13,585 nt of DNA from an uncultured Pseudomonadota bacterium (GCA_902776515.1 CACYQE010000032.1:1-13585), one strand, 5' to 3'; positions 6,328 through 12,919 are shown, counted from the first letter of the stretch. Notes: generated from the letters alone by a model not told the origin. Made by a program: numbers and translations.

Positions 6328-6856
6328 ATTTTTAAAAGAATTTCGTGATTTCGCAGAACGTGGTAATGCAATTGATATGGCAATCGGTATCATCGTTGGG
6401 TCTGTGATGACGGGTGTGGTTAATTCGTTAGTCAAAGACGTTATTATGCCCCCGATTGGATTGTTAATTGGTGGTGTTGATTTTTCACAATGGTTTTTTG
6501 TTTTGGCGGGCGGGAACGGTCAAACATTCAACACAATTGCCGAAGCCCAGGCTGCTGGTGCCACAACATTGAATTTGGGTGTGTTTTTAAACACAGTTAT
6601 CAGTTTTATCATCACGATGTTTGCGGCATTTTTAATTGTTCGCACTGTCAACAAGATGAAAAGCAAAAAGGCTGTTACAACGCGTGCGTGTCCATATTGC
6701 AAATCGAGTGTTGATATGACGGCGACAAAATGTCCGCACTGCTGTTCCGCATTAAAAGCCGAAGAAGTTAAACCCGCGGAAGAGAGTGATTTTTCAAAAG
6801 GTTTAACCAGTTTGAAAAAAATTGCGAAATCAAAAATATCAAAAATCAAAAAATAA
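6317..6856 (+). CDS. mscL: Large-conductance mechanosensitive channel MscL with C-terminal zinc ribbon
   Basis: Inner-membrane tension-gated pore that releases solutes on osmotic downshock. It is 179 aa, against about 136 in E. coli. The N-terminal helix and TM1 are classic (FAERGNAIDMAIGIIVGS, then SLVKDVIMPPIGLLIGG, residues 12-53), followed by the periplasmic loop and TM2 (about 88-113). Instead of the usual short C-terminal helix bundle there is a zinc-ribbon-like CPYC-x10-CPHC (Cys 125, 128, 139, 142) and a Lys-rich tail. Cys-ribbon MscL variants occur in other bacteria. The start is the ATG at 6317 inside the aroK end, with AAAAGGA at 6302-6308; an in-frame ATG at 6230 would add a tail foreign to the family. 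Confidence 0.93.
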   Translation: MASKFLKEFRDFAERGNAIDMAIGIIVGSVMTGVVNSLVKDVIMPPIGLLIGGVDFSQWFFVLAGGNGQTFNTIAEAQAAGATTLNLGVFLNTVISFIITMFAAFLIVRTVNKMKSKKAVTTRACPYCKSSVDMTATKCPHCCSALKAEEVKPAEESDFSKGLTSLKKIAKSKISKIKK

Positions 6857-6858
6857 AA

Positions 6859-6885
6859 TCCGCCCCGTTTGGGGCGATTTTTTGT
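6859..6885 (+). terminator. Rho-independent terminator after mscL
   Basis: Hairpin CGCCCC-GTTT-GGGGCG (6861-6876) followed by ATTTTTTG, just after the mscL stop. Confidence 0.88.
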
Positions 6886-6895
6886 TGTATAGAAA

Positions 6896-6923
6896 TTGAC
6901 ATTCTTTTCCTTTGTGATAATCT
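6896..6923 (+). promoter_or_regulatory. Promoter of the 6946-7590 gene
   Basis: A perfect TTGACA (6896-6901), a 16-bp spacer and TAATCT (6918-6923), with a TGA extended -10 element just before it. It gives a short leader with AAAGG before the ATG at 6946. Confidence 0.75.
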
Positions 6924-6945
6924 TGGTAAGACAAAGGTATAAAAT

Positions 6946-7590
6946 ATGAAAAAACAAAACAAAAAAGCGGTAAAATCTTATAATCCACGTCGGTATTGTT
7001 GTATGACTGTCGAGTATGATTACGGTGAAAAAACATTACATTATAAAGATGGTAGCACGGAACGTATGGAAGTGTTGGCTGGAGAGGCAGGTAAAATCGC
7101 TACAAATATGTGTAATGAATTTGAAACTCTTAAAACAAAATGTGAACCAGATGAATATGGTGAACAGTGGCAGATTATATTTGATAAATACGCATCTGCA
7201 CTTGATATTAATCATGCTGAATATGTAGCCGAATATTTGATTGCGAATAATATTGCACGCCGTGGTGAACCGTTACATAGCAGTACCGCACTACAAAAAA
7301 TGAAAAAGAATTATAGAAAGAACACAAAACGTCATTTGATGCTTTTTTGTCAAAGAGAAGTTATTGATTGCAAAATAACAGATTTGTCTTTTAACAAAAA
7401 TAGTGAACATAATTTGGCATACTTTTTGCATCACAAGTACGGTGTTTTGTTATTAAATGGCAACACGTATGATTATTGTCAGAAAAAGATTGCGAAATAC
7501 AATTTATATGGCAATTTTTATAAAAAAGAACGACAGCATTATGAAAATCTCTTAAAAAAGTTTTATGTTGCAGATATAAAAGTGCGTTAA
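6946..7590 (+). CDS. Hypothetical protein, not recognised
   Basis: A 214-aa soluble protein, rich in Lys, Tyr and Asn, with no signal peptide or membrane segment that I can see. Six Cys are scattered (CCM, MCN, TKC, LFC, IDC, DYC) without a metal-site pattern. The N-terminal 20 residues are basic; residues about 65-110 and 165-214 look helical. It has its own strong promoter and a good ribosome site (ACAAAGG), and sits alone between terminators together with the next unknown gene. The base composition looks more AT-rich than in the flanking housekeeping genes, which would fit an accessory or fast-evolving gene. No family assigned. Confidence 0.75.
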   Translation: MKKQNKKAVKSYNPRRYCCMTVEYDYGEKTLHYKDGSTERMEVLAGEAGKIATNMCNEFETLKTKCEPDEYGEQWQIIFDKYASALDINHAEYVAEYLIANNIARRGEPLHSSTALQKMKKNYRKNTKRHLMLFCQREVIDCKITDLSFNKNSEHNLAYFLHHKYGVLLLNGNTYDYCQKKIAKYNLYGNFYKKERQHYENLLKKFYVADIKVR

Positions 7591-7638
7591 ATAAGCAAAC
7601 AAAAAACCAAAGTGTGGTGATTTTTATCTTGTTGTGTG

Positions 7639-7666
7639 TTGAGTTTTTTAAATTTTGTGATACTTT
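7639..7666 (+). promoter_or_regulatory. Possible promoter of the 7686-8084 gene
   Basis: TTGAGT (7639-7644), a 16-bp spacer and TACTTT (7661-7666), with a TGA extended -10 element. It is weaker than the other promoters here. Transcription would begin near 7673, just before AAAGGGG. Confidence 0.4.
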
Positions 7667-7685
7667 TTAAGAAAAAGGGGTAGAA

Positions 7686-8084
7686 ATGTTATTGGAAAAA
7701 TTAAAAAAATTAAAAGAATCCAAAGTCAAAAATTTTATTTATGAATTAAAACAAGATAAAGTTTTTGTCGAATGGGCAAAAAATAGCAATGCTATCAAAG
7801 GTTTTAAGTTTAATGATATAGATATTGCCGTTGTTAAAGAAACACAGTTTGTCGTATATCCTGGGGTTGATAAATGTGCAATAAAATTTGAGTTATTTAA
7901 ACATAAAAATGTTGCAGGTGCTGCGGAACTTTATGAAATTGCCAGAGCGAAATTGTACGACCATGATTACCAAGATAAAATGAAAAAGCGTGAAGAAGAA
8001 ATTTCGAAAGTTCTTCGGTTTCGTGAATTTGGGGACGAAGATGCACCGATGCCTTCGTATGTTGAACAGAACAAAAGTCGTTAA
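7686..8084 (+). CDS. Small hypothetical protein, not recognised
   Basis: A 132-aa, highly charged, probably cytoplasmic protein. It starts with a Lys-rich amphipathic helix (LLEKLKKLKESKVKNFIYEL). A central part that alternates like beta strands follows (IDIAVVKETQFVVYPGVDKC), then a long charged helix (about 85-115, KLYDHDYQDKMKKREEEISK). One Cys, no signal peptide. A strong ribosome site (AAAGGGG, 7674-7680) precedes the ATG. It is followed by a good terminator, so it forms its own unit or a pair with the gene upstream. Function unknown. Confidence 0.75.
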   Translation: MLLEKLKKLKESKVKNFIYELKQDKVFVEWAKNSNAIKGFKFNDIDIAVVKETQFVVYPGVDKCAIKFELFKHKNVAGAAELYEIARAKLYDHDYQDKMKKREEEISKVLRFREFGDEDAPMPSYVEQNKSR

Positions 8085-8105
8085 TGATTTAAATCAAAAA
8101 TAATG

Positions 8106-8131
8106 AAACGCCCCAATCGGGGCGTTTTTTT
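8106..8131 (+). terminator. Rho-independent terminator
   Basis: Hairpin ACGCCCC-AAT-CGGGGCGT followed by a run of seven T, after the 132-aa gene. Confidence 0.9.
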
Positions 8132-8175
8132 ATTGCACTTTACATGTTTGGCATTGGTTGTCATATAAAAATCGT

Positions 8176-8204
8176 TTGTGATAAATCGTAAAATATGATA
8201 AAAT
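8176..8204 (+). promoter_or_regulatory. Promoter of the exported-protein gene at 8225
   Basis: TTGTGA (8176-8181), a 17-bp spacer and TAAAAT (8199-8204). AGGG (8217-8220) lies shortly before the ATG at 8225. Confidence 0.55.
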
Positions 8205-8224
8205 CATGCAAGTAGCAGGGAAAA

Positions 8225-8886
8225 ATGAATAAAAGAACTTTTTTAATCAGTTTTTTTGCATCTATTCACTACAAGATGTGATACCGGATTACCCCGGTGT
8301 AACCAATCAGAATGACATCAATACGTGGACTGTGAATTATGGCACAGCAGGTATATTGACTGGTGAAGCGGGTTGTGCTTCAAGTTCTTCTGTTTCAAAT
8401 CCATTAGGCGGATTTGATGTCCAAAACTGGGATGATATAACAACACTAGATTCAGATGCTGTAACACCGGTTAATACGCAAGGACCAAGCACTGGGTTTC
8501 CTTATTGTTTTTGTCGGTTGACTGGATATTCCCCAGATGGTGGGGAAACACAAAATTTTTCATCACAAAAGTGGGTGTTTGGTTATAATCAAAGTGATGG
8601 TTGTTTTAATTCTTGTGCCAGTTTTTGCTCAAGTAATATGAAAATGAATCAGAATGCTCAATTGCGTTTTCGTCACGCGGTTTTGGCTTCTGTTGAAGCG
8701 TCATCGGAAACATGTGAACCCAATATTATCAATATTGCTTGGAATGGGACAACCCTATCTGCAATTCAGGATAATGAGGCGGCTAGTGTGACATACGGTG
8801 GTGATATACGTACACCAAAATCTGCTAATCAGTATCCAGGTAAAAGATTTTTAGGATGGCAATTTAGCACAATGGCACCGCAATAA
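8225..8886 (+). CDS. Exported Cys-rich surface protein, frame broken at a poly-T tract
   Basis: The ATG at 8225 reads MNKRTFLISFFA, the start of a signal peptide, but that frame stops at 8279. The main frame runs to 8886 and can be entered only by adding one base (or losing two) in the T7 tract at about 8251-8257; one extra T gives a signal-like MNKRTFLISFFCIYSLQ followed by DVIPDYPGV. A GTG at 8278 is in frame but would leave the protein without an export signal. The mature part is about 200 aa with nine Cys (FPYCFCRLTGY, then DGCFNSCASFC). Near the C-terminus, YGGDIRTPKSANQYPGKRFL followed by GWQF resembles a Listeria-Bacteroides/InlB-type repeat of surface proteins. Function unknown. The indel could be a sequencing error, phase variation or a true pseudogene. 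Confidence 0.7.
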
Positions 8887-8920
8887 TAAGGTCCAAAAAT
8901 AAAAAAGAGTTTTATGAAAA

Positions 8921-8946
8921 ACTTACCCCATCCGGGGTGTTTTTTA
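8921..8946 (+). terminator. Rho-independent terminator
   Basis: Short hairpin ACCCC-ATCC-GGGGT (8925-8938) followed by GTGTTTTTTA-like T-rich sequence, 35 bp after the exported-protein stop. Confidence 0.75.
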
Positions 8947-8963
8947 TCCATTTGATAAAAAAC

Positions 8964-8992
8964 TTGAAAATTAGATATTTTAATGATAAACT
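8964..8992 (+). promoter_or_regulatory. Promoter of tRNA-His
   Basis: TTGAAA (8964-8969), a 17-bp spacer and TAAACT (8987-8992), with TGA as extended -10. The predicted start is about 7 nt before the mature tRNA. Confidence 0.6.
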
Positions 8993-9005
8993 GCCCAATA
9001 CCAAT

Positions 9006-9083
9006 GGCGGATGTAGCTCAGCTGGTTAGAGCGTCGGTTTGTGGTACCGAATGTCGCCGGTTCGAATCCGGTCATCCGCCCCA
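9006..9083 (+). tRNA. tRNA-His (anticodon GTG)
   Basis: A complete cloverleaf. Acceptor GCGGATG pairs with CATCCGC, the D arm is GCTC...GAGC, the anticodon stem TCGGT/ACCGA encloses TTGTGGT (anticodon GTG), and the T arm is GCCGG-TTCGAAT-CCGGT. An extra G at position -1 (base 9006) faces C73 (base 9080), the standard His identity pair, and CCA is encoded (9081-9083). Many alphaproteobacteria have lost G-1 and carry A73, so this one keeps the ancestral form. Confidence 0.96.
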
Positions 9084-9115
9084 TGAATTCAAAAATGCCC
9101 AAATGGGCATTTTTT
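9065..9115. repeat. 51-bp direct repeat, left copy (tRNA-His 3' end plus terminator)
   Basis: Bases from AATCCGG in the T arm through the first six T of the terminator are repeated exactly at 9241-9291, 176 bp to the right. This left copy is the end of the working tRNA gene. Confidence 0.92.
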
Positions 9116-9116
9116 A
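9091..9116 (+). terminator. Terminator of tRNA-His (first copy)
   Basis: Hairpin ATGCCC-AAAT-GGGCAT with flanking A-run and T-run, 8 nt after the tRNA. An identical copy lies at 9267-9292. Confidence 0.85.
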
Positions 9117-9240
9117 ATTCTCTGGACGGATCGGATGAGAACCGCCGGTTCGACAAAATAGCAGGCGAGAACAAGAGAAACGAAGTTCGAGCCGTTGCGA
9201 TTTGGAAAGGGGCCCGCGAACAAAGTGAGTGGGAATATAC
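9116..9240. mobile_element. About 125-bp insert between tRNA 3'-end repeats; possible remnant element
   Basis: The DNA between the two 51-bp repeats looks richer in G and C than the surrounding intergenic DNA and carries no recognised gene. It contains CGCCGGTTCGA (9143-9153), an exact copy of the tRNA T-arm start (9055-9065). The second copy of the tRNA end therefore looks as if it were split by about 87 bp between TTCGA and ATCCGG. A possible small hairpin (CCCGC...GTGGG, 9213-9233) lies near the right end. It could be the remnant of a tRNA-integrated element or a small palindromic element that landed in a duplicated tRNA tail. No integrase is present. Confidence 0.45.
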
Positions 9241-9291
9241 AATCCGGTCATCCGCCCCATGAATTCAAAAATGCCCAAATGGGCATTTTTT
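9241..9291. repeat. 51-bp direct repeat, right copy (tRNA-His 3' end plus terminator)
   Basis: Exact copy of 9065-9115. It includes half a T arm, the 3' acceptor strand, CCA and the terminator hairpin, but no tRNA 5' half, so it is not a functional tRNA. It acts at most as a second terminator ahead of recG. Confidence 0.92.
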
Positions 9292-9292
9292 T
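9267..9292 (+). terminator. Terminator, second copy
   Basis: Same hairpin as at 9091-9116, followed by seven T, about 46 bp before recG. Confidence 0.75.
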
Positions 9293-9337
9293 ATTTGCTT
9301 GAAAAGTAATGAATTTTTTTAGTATTTTTATAATGTA

Positions 9338-11389
9338 ATGAAAAAAGAATTATTCGATTTTTTAAATACGGATTTGCAATTCATTCGTGGCGTTGGACCG
9401 GTGTTGGCTGCACGGTTTAATGATTTGCTGGGGGGGCGGCGTATATTGGATTTTATTTTGCACATCCCATCGTATGTTAAAAATCGTGGCATAATGGAAT
9501 CTTTGGCGGGTGCAACCCCGGGTGATGTTGTCACTACAAGTTTGTTAGTAAAATCTCATAAACCAGGTCGCAGTTTTGGTCACCGCCGCAGCCCTACGCG
9601 GATAACGTGTGTGGACAAAACAGGGCAAACGGTTATCATACAATTTTTCAATTCTAATTTTTTGGATTATTGGTTGAAAAAGTTGCCGGTCGGCGAATGG
9701 CGAATTGTTAGTGGTAAATTGGAATCTGGACGGGGGTTAACAATAAATCATCCCGACTTTATTGAAGAACCACAAAATGCCGATAAAATCCCCAGTGTCC
9801 AGGCTATTTACCGTTCTGGTGAAGGGATAACGCAAAAAACTTTTGCCAATATTCGTAATCAGGTTTTTGAAAAGTTGCCCGAAAAAATTGTCGGTGAAGA
9901 TGAACATATTGTGGAATTTTTTGATGCTTTAAGGTCGGCACATTTTGCTGAATCTAATGATGATTTAATGGCCGGTTCAGATGCCATAATTAAATTGGCT
10001 TATTTTGAATTGTTGGCACATCAAATGGCAATCGCCATCAGTCGGCGGACACGTAACGATGAAAGACATCGCCGCAATGTGCGTCAGAAAAAATACAATT
10101 TGATGGAACGTTTTTATGCGGCTTTGCCGTTTGCATTAACATCTGCACAACAACGAACAATTGATGAAATTGCGGCGGATTTAGCAAAACCAATTCCTAT
10201 GATGCGACTGGTCCAGGGTGATGTTGGTTGTGGTAAAACAATGGTTGCATTCGGTGCAACGGTTATGATGGCGGAATTCGGGGGCCAGACCGCTTTATTG
10301 GCACCGACTGATACTTTGGCAGGTCAGCATTTTGCAAAATTAAAACCTTTGTGTGACAGGCTTGGGTTGGTATGTGATATTTTAACCGGTCGTGACAAAG
10401 GTGTTGCTCGCCGTGAAAAATTGATATCTTTGCGTTCGGGTCGAACACGTTTGGTCGTTGGAACACACGCACTTTTTTCCGAAGATGTAGAATACAAAGA
10501 TTTAGGATTGGTCATTGTTGATGAACAACATCGTTTTGGCGTATCTCAGCGTGAGGCGTTACGTGCCAAGGGAAACAATCCGGATGTTTTGTCTTTGTCG
10601 GCGACACCGATTCCGCGAACATTATCTATGACGGTTTATGGCGATATGGATATATCAATCATAAACGAAAAGCCGGCGGGCCGTTTGCCGATTAAGACAA
10701 CAAAATTGGCAATGAATCGTATTGATGATTTAATCAATCGATTGCGACCACAAATTGTATCTGGGACCAAGGTTTTCTGGGTTTGCCCGCTGGTTCAAAA
10801 TTCCGAAGGAACAGATATGACCGCGGCGGAATCCAGGTATGAATATTTAAAAAAATATTTTTCTGGGGTTGGTTTGGTTCATGGTCAAATGCCAAAAGTT
10901 GAACGTGATGCAGTTATGGAAAAGTTTTCTGATGAAAAATCTGATATGAAGATTTTGGTTGCAACCACTGTTATAGAGGTTGGTATCGATGTCCCCAGTG
11001 CAACAATTATAGTAATAGAAAATGCGGAAAGATTTGGTTTGGCGGCATTACATCAATTGCGTGGACGGGTTGGACGTGGCGGGGAACAGTCTTTCTGTAT
11101 TTTGGTTTATGGAAACAATGTTTCACCCGATGGATTGCGGCGTTTAGATGTTTTGGTTGAAACAGATGATGGTTTCGTTATTGCCGAGCAAGATTTAATG
11201 ATGCGTGGTGTTGGTGAGTTGTTGGGAACACGTCAAAGCGGTTGGATAAATTATCACTTTGTGGATTATCGTGCACATCGGGATTTATTCAAATTGGCAT
11301 CACGTGCAGCAACTGATATGTTGACCCCAGAAAATTGGGTTTCAGATTTGATGTATATTTTCGACAGAACAGTTAAGTTGGGGGTATAA
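9338..11389 (+). CDS. recG: ATP-dependent DNA helicase RecG
   Basis: Branch-migrating helicase that remodels stalled forks and Holliday junctions. It is 683 aa, the usual length. The N-terminal wedge/OB domain (about 1-180) includes IRGVGPVLAARF and HIPSYVKNR. Helicase motifs: Walker A GDVGCGKT (294-301), APTDTLAGQH (322-331), DEQHRFG (395-401), SATPIPRTL (421-429), TTVIEVGIDVP and the QLRGRVGRG box. The C-terminal GVGELLGTRQSG segment is also typical. No Shine-Dalgarno precedes the ATG. A weak TTGAAA (9299-9304)/TATTTT (9323-9328) pair would start transcription almost at the ATG, suggesting another leaderless message. The stop overlaps the next start by one base (TAATG). Confidence 0.96.
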   Translation: MKKELFDFLNTDLQFIRGVGPVLAARFNDLLGGRRILDFILHIPSYVKNRGIMESLAGATPGDVVTTSLLVKSHKPGRSFGHRRSPTRITCVDKTGQTVIIQFFNSNFLDYWLKKLPVGEWRIVSGKLESGRGLTINHPDFIEEPQNADKIPSVQAIYRSGEGITQKTFANIRNQVFEKLPEKIVGEDEHIVEFFDALRSAHFAESNDDLMAGSDAIIKLAYFELLAHQMAIAISRRTRNDERHRRNVRQKKYNLMERFYAALPFALTSAQQRTIDEIAADLAKPIPMMRLVQGDVGCGKTMVAFGATVMMAEFGGQTALLAPTDTLAGQHFAKLKPLCDRLGLVCDILTGRDKGVARREKLISLRSGRTRLVVGTHALFSEDVEYKDLGLVIVDEQHRFGVSQREALRAKGNNPDVLSLSATPIPRTLSMTVYGDMDISIINEKPAGRLPIKTTKLAMNRIDDLINRLRPQIVSGTKVFWVCPLVQNSEGTDMTAAESRYEYLKKYFSGVGLVHGQMPKVERDAVMEKFSDEKSDMKILVATTVIEVGIDVPSATIIVIENAERFGLAALHQLRGRVGRGGEQSFCILVYGNNVSPDGLRRLDVLVETDDGFVIAEQDLMMRGVGELLGTRQSGWINYHFVDYRAHRDLFKLASRAATDMLTPENWVSDLMYIFDRTVKLGV

Positions 11390-11555
11390 TGCGTTTTTTA
11401 CGTTTGCTTTTTTTATTTGTTTTTTGTTTCACAGGTGTTACGCCGGCCTTGTCTGCATCGCTTATAAATGATACAGAAACCGAAAGGGTTATAACAGATT
11501 TGATTAAGCCGTTGGCCAAGGCTGCAAATATACCCGAAAATCGTATGTCTGTTCA
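11389..11555 (+). CDS. M48-family metalloprotease, N-terminal fragment cut at the junction
   Basis: Starts MRFLRLLFLFVFCFTGV, a signal peptide, likely cleaved near ALSA. It continues with LINDTETERVITDLIKPLAK and AANIPENRMSVHY. The order of signal peptide, LI-D-E-ER and a short stretch ending in V-H resembles the start of alphaproteobacterial periplasmic M48 (BepA-like) proteases. The HExxH catalytic motif would lie further on and is missing. Sequence likeness ends at about 11,555, where coaE of a different genome begins; the frame itself stops at 11,577. It overlaps the recG stop by one base. Confidence 0.65.
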
Positions 11556-11565
11556 TTACTCCGCG
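11545..11565. other. Junction between alphaproteobacterial and Bacteroidota DNA
   Basis: Left of this point the sequence encodes the start of an M48 protease with CGT-rich codon use; right of it runs coaE without its start, with AGA/CGC/CTC codons. The TCATTACTCC stretch can be read as Val-His-Tyr of the protease or Ser-Leu-Leu of coaE, so a few bases may have been shared at the join. Confidence 0.85.
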
Positions 11566-12035
11566 AAAAGGGTGTAGAGATATATGATACCGACAATGCT
11601 GCGAAAAGACTCATAGCACAGTCACCGGAGATAAGGCAGCAGCTAAAGGAACTGATTGGAGGACTCGACAAACAGACTATTGCTGCCTTCCTGCTGAAAT
11701 CGGAAGAGAATAAGTTAGCAATAAACAGCATAGTACACCCTGCTGTCATCAAGGATTTCCTTGATTCAGGCTACGAATGGATGGAGTGCGCCATAATATA
11801 TGAGGCTCATCTGGAACAGTATGTTGATAAAGTAATTGCTGTAACAGCTCCAAGAGAGGTGAGGATAGAGAGAATAATGGCTCGTGACGGCATTACCCGA
11901 AAAGAGGCAGAGCAATGGATTGATGCACAATATCCTCAGGAGAAAGTGGCAGAGAGAGCAGATTTCGTAATAATTAATGATGGAAATAAAGATTTACAAA
12001 AACAAATAGAAGAATTATGGCAAAGACTATTTTAG
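11556..12035 (+). CDS. coaE: Dephospho-CoA kinase, 5' end missing
   Basis: Last enzyme of coenzyme A synthesis; phosphorylates dephospho-CoA. The frame reads LLREKGVEIYDTDNAAKRLI, which is residue 20 or so onward in the family (VYDxDxxAK box). SIVHPAV, then VIAVTAPREVRIERIMARDG and ITRKEAEQWIDAQYPQEKVA (lid region) follow, and it ends with ADFVIINDG. The Walker A P-loop that should precede is absent because the sequence switches to other DNA. The ATG at 11781 is internal and not the start. The 3' end overlaps the next gene by 19 nt. Confidence 0.92.
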   Translation, partial: LLREKGVEIYDTDNAAKRLIAQSPEIRQQLKELIGGLDKQTIAAFLLKSEENKLAINSIVHPAVIKDFLDSGYEWMECAIIYEAHLEQYVDKVIAVTAPREVRIERIMARDGITRKEAEQWIDAQYPQEKVAERADFVIINDGNKDLQKQIEELWQRLF

Positions 12036-12457
12036 CTATCTCAGGAAAACCTGGATTATATGAACTCGTATCACGTGCAAAAGGTAACCTAATCGTAGAG
12101 GGCCTCATTGACCATAAGCGTATTCCTGCTTTCGTAAAGGACCGTGTTACATCTCTTGCAGACATCTGTATGTACACAGAAGAGGATGATAAACCATTGG
12201 GAGAAATCCTTTGTGCCCTTCGTGATATGGAAGGTGGCAAGAAGTCTTCCCTCGACTATAAGAAAGCAGGCGGTGCAGAACTGCAGGAGTATATGGCAAA
12301 GTTCCTGCCCAACTTCGACAGAGAGCGCGTGCATGCTTCTGATATCAAGAAACTGCTACAGTGGTACAATATTCTTGTTGAGGCAGGTGTTACCAACTTC
12401 GAGGAGATAATGAAACCAACCAACGGAGATAATATCGATGACAGACAGGAAGAATAG
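12017..12457 (+). CDS. DUF5606 family protein
   Basis: A 146-aa protein beginning MAKTILAISGKPGLYELVSR and going on with IVEGLIDHKRIPAF, SLADICMYTEE and FDRERVHASDIKKLLQWYNI. I recognise this as the DUF5606 family, which is common in Bacteroidota; its function is not known to me. The N-terminal 60 residues look like a small beta-rich domain. The start lies inside the coaE end, so the two are probably co-translated. Its last codons overlap the original queF start (12438) by 20 nt. Confidence 0.85.
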   Translation: MAKTILAISGKPGLYELVSRAKGNLIVEGLIDHKRIPAFVKDRVTSLADICMYTEEDDKPLGEILCALRDMEGGKKSSLDYKKAGGAELQEYMAKFLPNFDRERVHASDIKKLLQWYNILVEAGVTNFEEIMKPTNGDNIDDRQEE

Positions 12458-12509
12458 TGGCCTTAAAGCCTTAGGTAAAAAGACTGAGTACTTGATGGAT
12501 TATAAATGA
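12438..12509 (+). pseudogene. Severed N-terminus of queF
   Basis: ATG at 12438 encodes MTDRKNSGLKALGKKTEYLM then DYK and a TGA at 12507-12509. LGKKTEY is the expected QueF opening (LGxxTEY). Removing one copy of the 14-bp tandem repeat at 12493-12520 joins it in frame to the rest (EYLMDYNPDVLETF). Confidence 0.75.
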
Positions 12510-12520
12510 TGGATTATAAT
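12493..12520. repeat. 14-bp tandem duplication that breaks queF
   Basis: TGATGGATTATAAA (12493-12506) is followed directly by TGATGGATTATAAT (12507-12520), with 13 of 14 bases the same. A 14-base gain shifts the frame by two. Confidence 0.88.
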
Positions 12521-12919
12521 CCTGATGTACTTGAGACTTTCGAGAACCTGCATCCCGACAATGACTACTGGGTACAGTTCAACTGCTCAGAGTTTACGTC
12601 TCTGTGTCCTATTACGGGACAGCCTGACTTTGCAGAGATAAAGATAATGTATATGCCAGACAAGAAGATGGTGGAGAGCAAGAGCTTGAAACTGTATCTC
12701 TTCTCGTTCAGAAATCACGGTGACTTCCATGAGGACTGTGTGAACATTATCATGAAGGACCTCATAAAACTCATGGACCCAAAATATATAGAGGTCTTGG
12801 GACTCTTTGTTCCTCGTGGTGGCATCAGCATATATCCTTTTGCTAACTATGGTCGCCCAGGTACAAAGTACGAAGAACTGGCTTGGGAGAGATTAAAGAA
12901 TAGGAATTATGGCAACTAG
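12506..12919 (+). CDS. queF: NADPH-dependent 7-cyano-7-deazaguanine reductase QueF, main part
   Basis: Reduces preQ0 to preQ1 in queuosine synthesis; a short (type I) T-fold enzyme. The 137-aa frame holds the active-site Cys in FTSLCPITGQPDFA, the ESKSLKLYLFSFRNHGDFHE motif with the NADPH-binding and Glu/His substrate residues, and the closing GLFVPRGGISIYPFANYGRP. About 20 N-terminal residues lie in another frame because of the 14-bp duplication. The broken upstream frame ends in ATGATG, where the TGA stop overlaps this ATG, so re-initiation might still yield a shortened enzyme. It overlaps the next gene by 11 nt. Confidence 0.9.
   Translation: MMDYNPDVLETFENLHPDNDYWVQFNCSEFTSLCPITGQPDFAEIKIMYMPDKKMVESKSLKLYLFSFRNHGDFHEDCVNIIMKDLIKLMDPKYIEVLGLFVPRGGISIYPFANYGRPGTKYEELAWERLKNRNYGN

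Noticed and set aside
7606..7625. Possible terminator after the 214-aa gene (ACCA-AAGTG-TGGT then GATTTTTA)
   Set aside because: The stem is only four pairs; too weak to call.
8980..9174. Minus-strand ORF reading MTGFEPATFGTTNRRSNQLS across the tRNA
   Set aside because: This is the antisense of the tRNA-His gene; near-identical spurious proteins are common in databases for this reason.
9041..9262. Plus-strand 73-aa ORF through the tRNA 3' end and insert
   Set aside because: It begins inside the tRNA and ends in the repeated tRNA tail; no ribosome site and no protein-like features.
9299..9334. TATAAT at 9329-9334 as the recG -10 box
   Set aside because: It ends only 3 nt before the ATG, so transcription would start within or after the start codon, and no -35 is well spaced for it.
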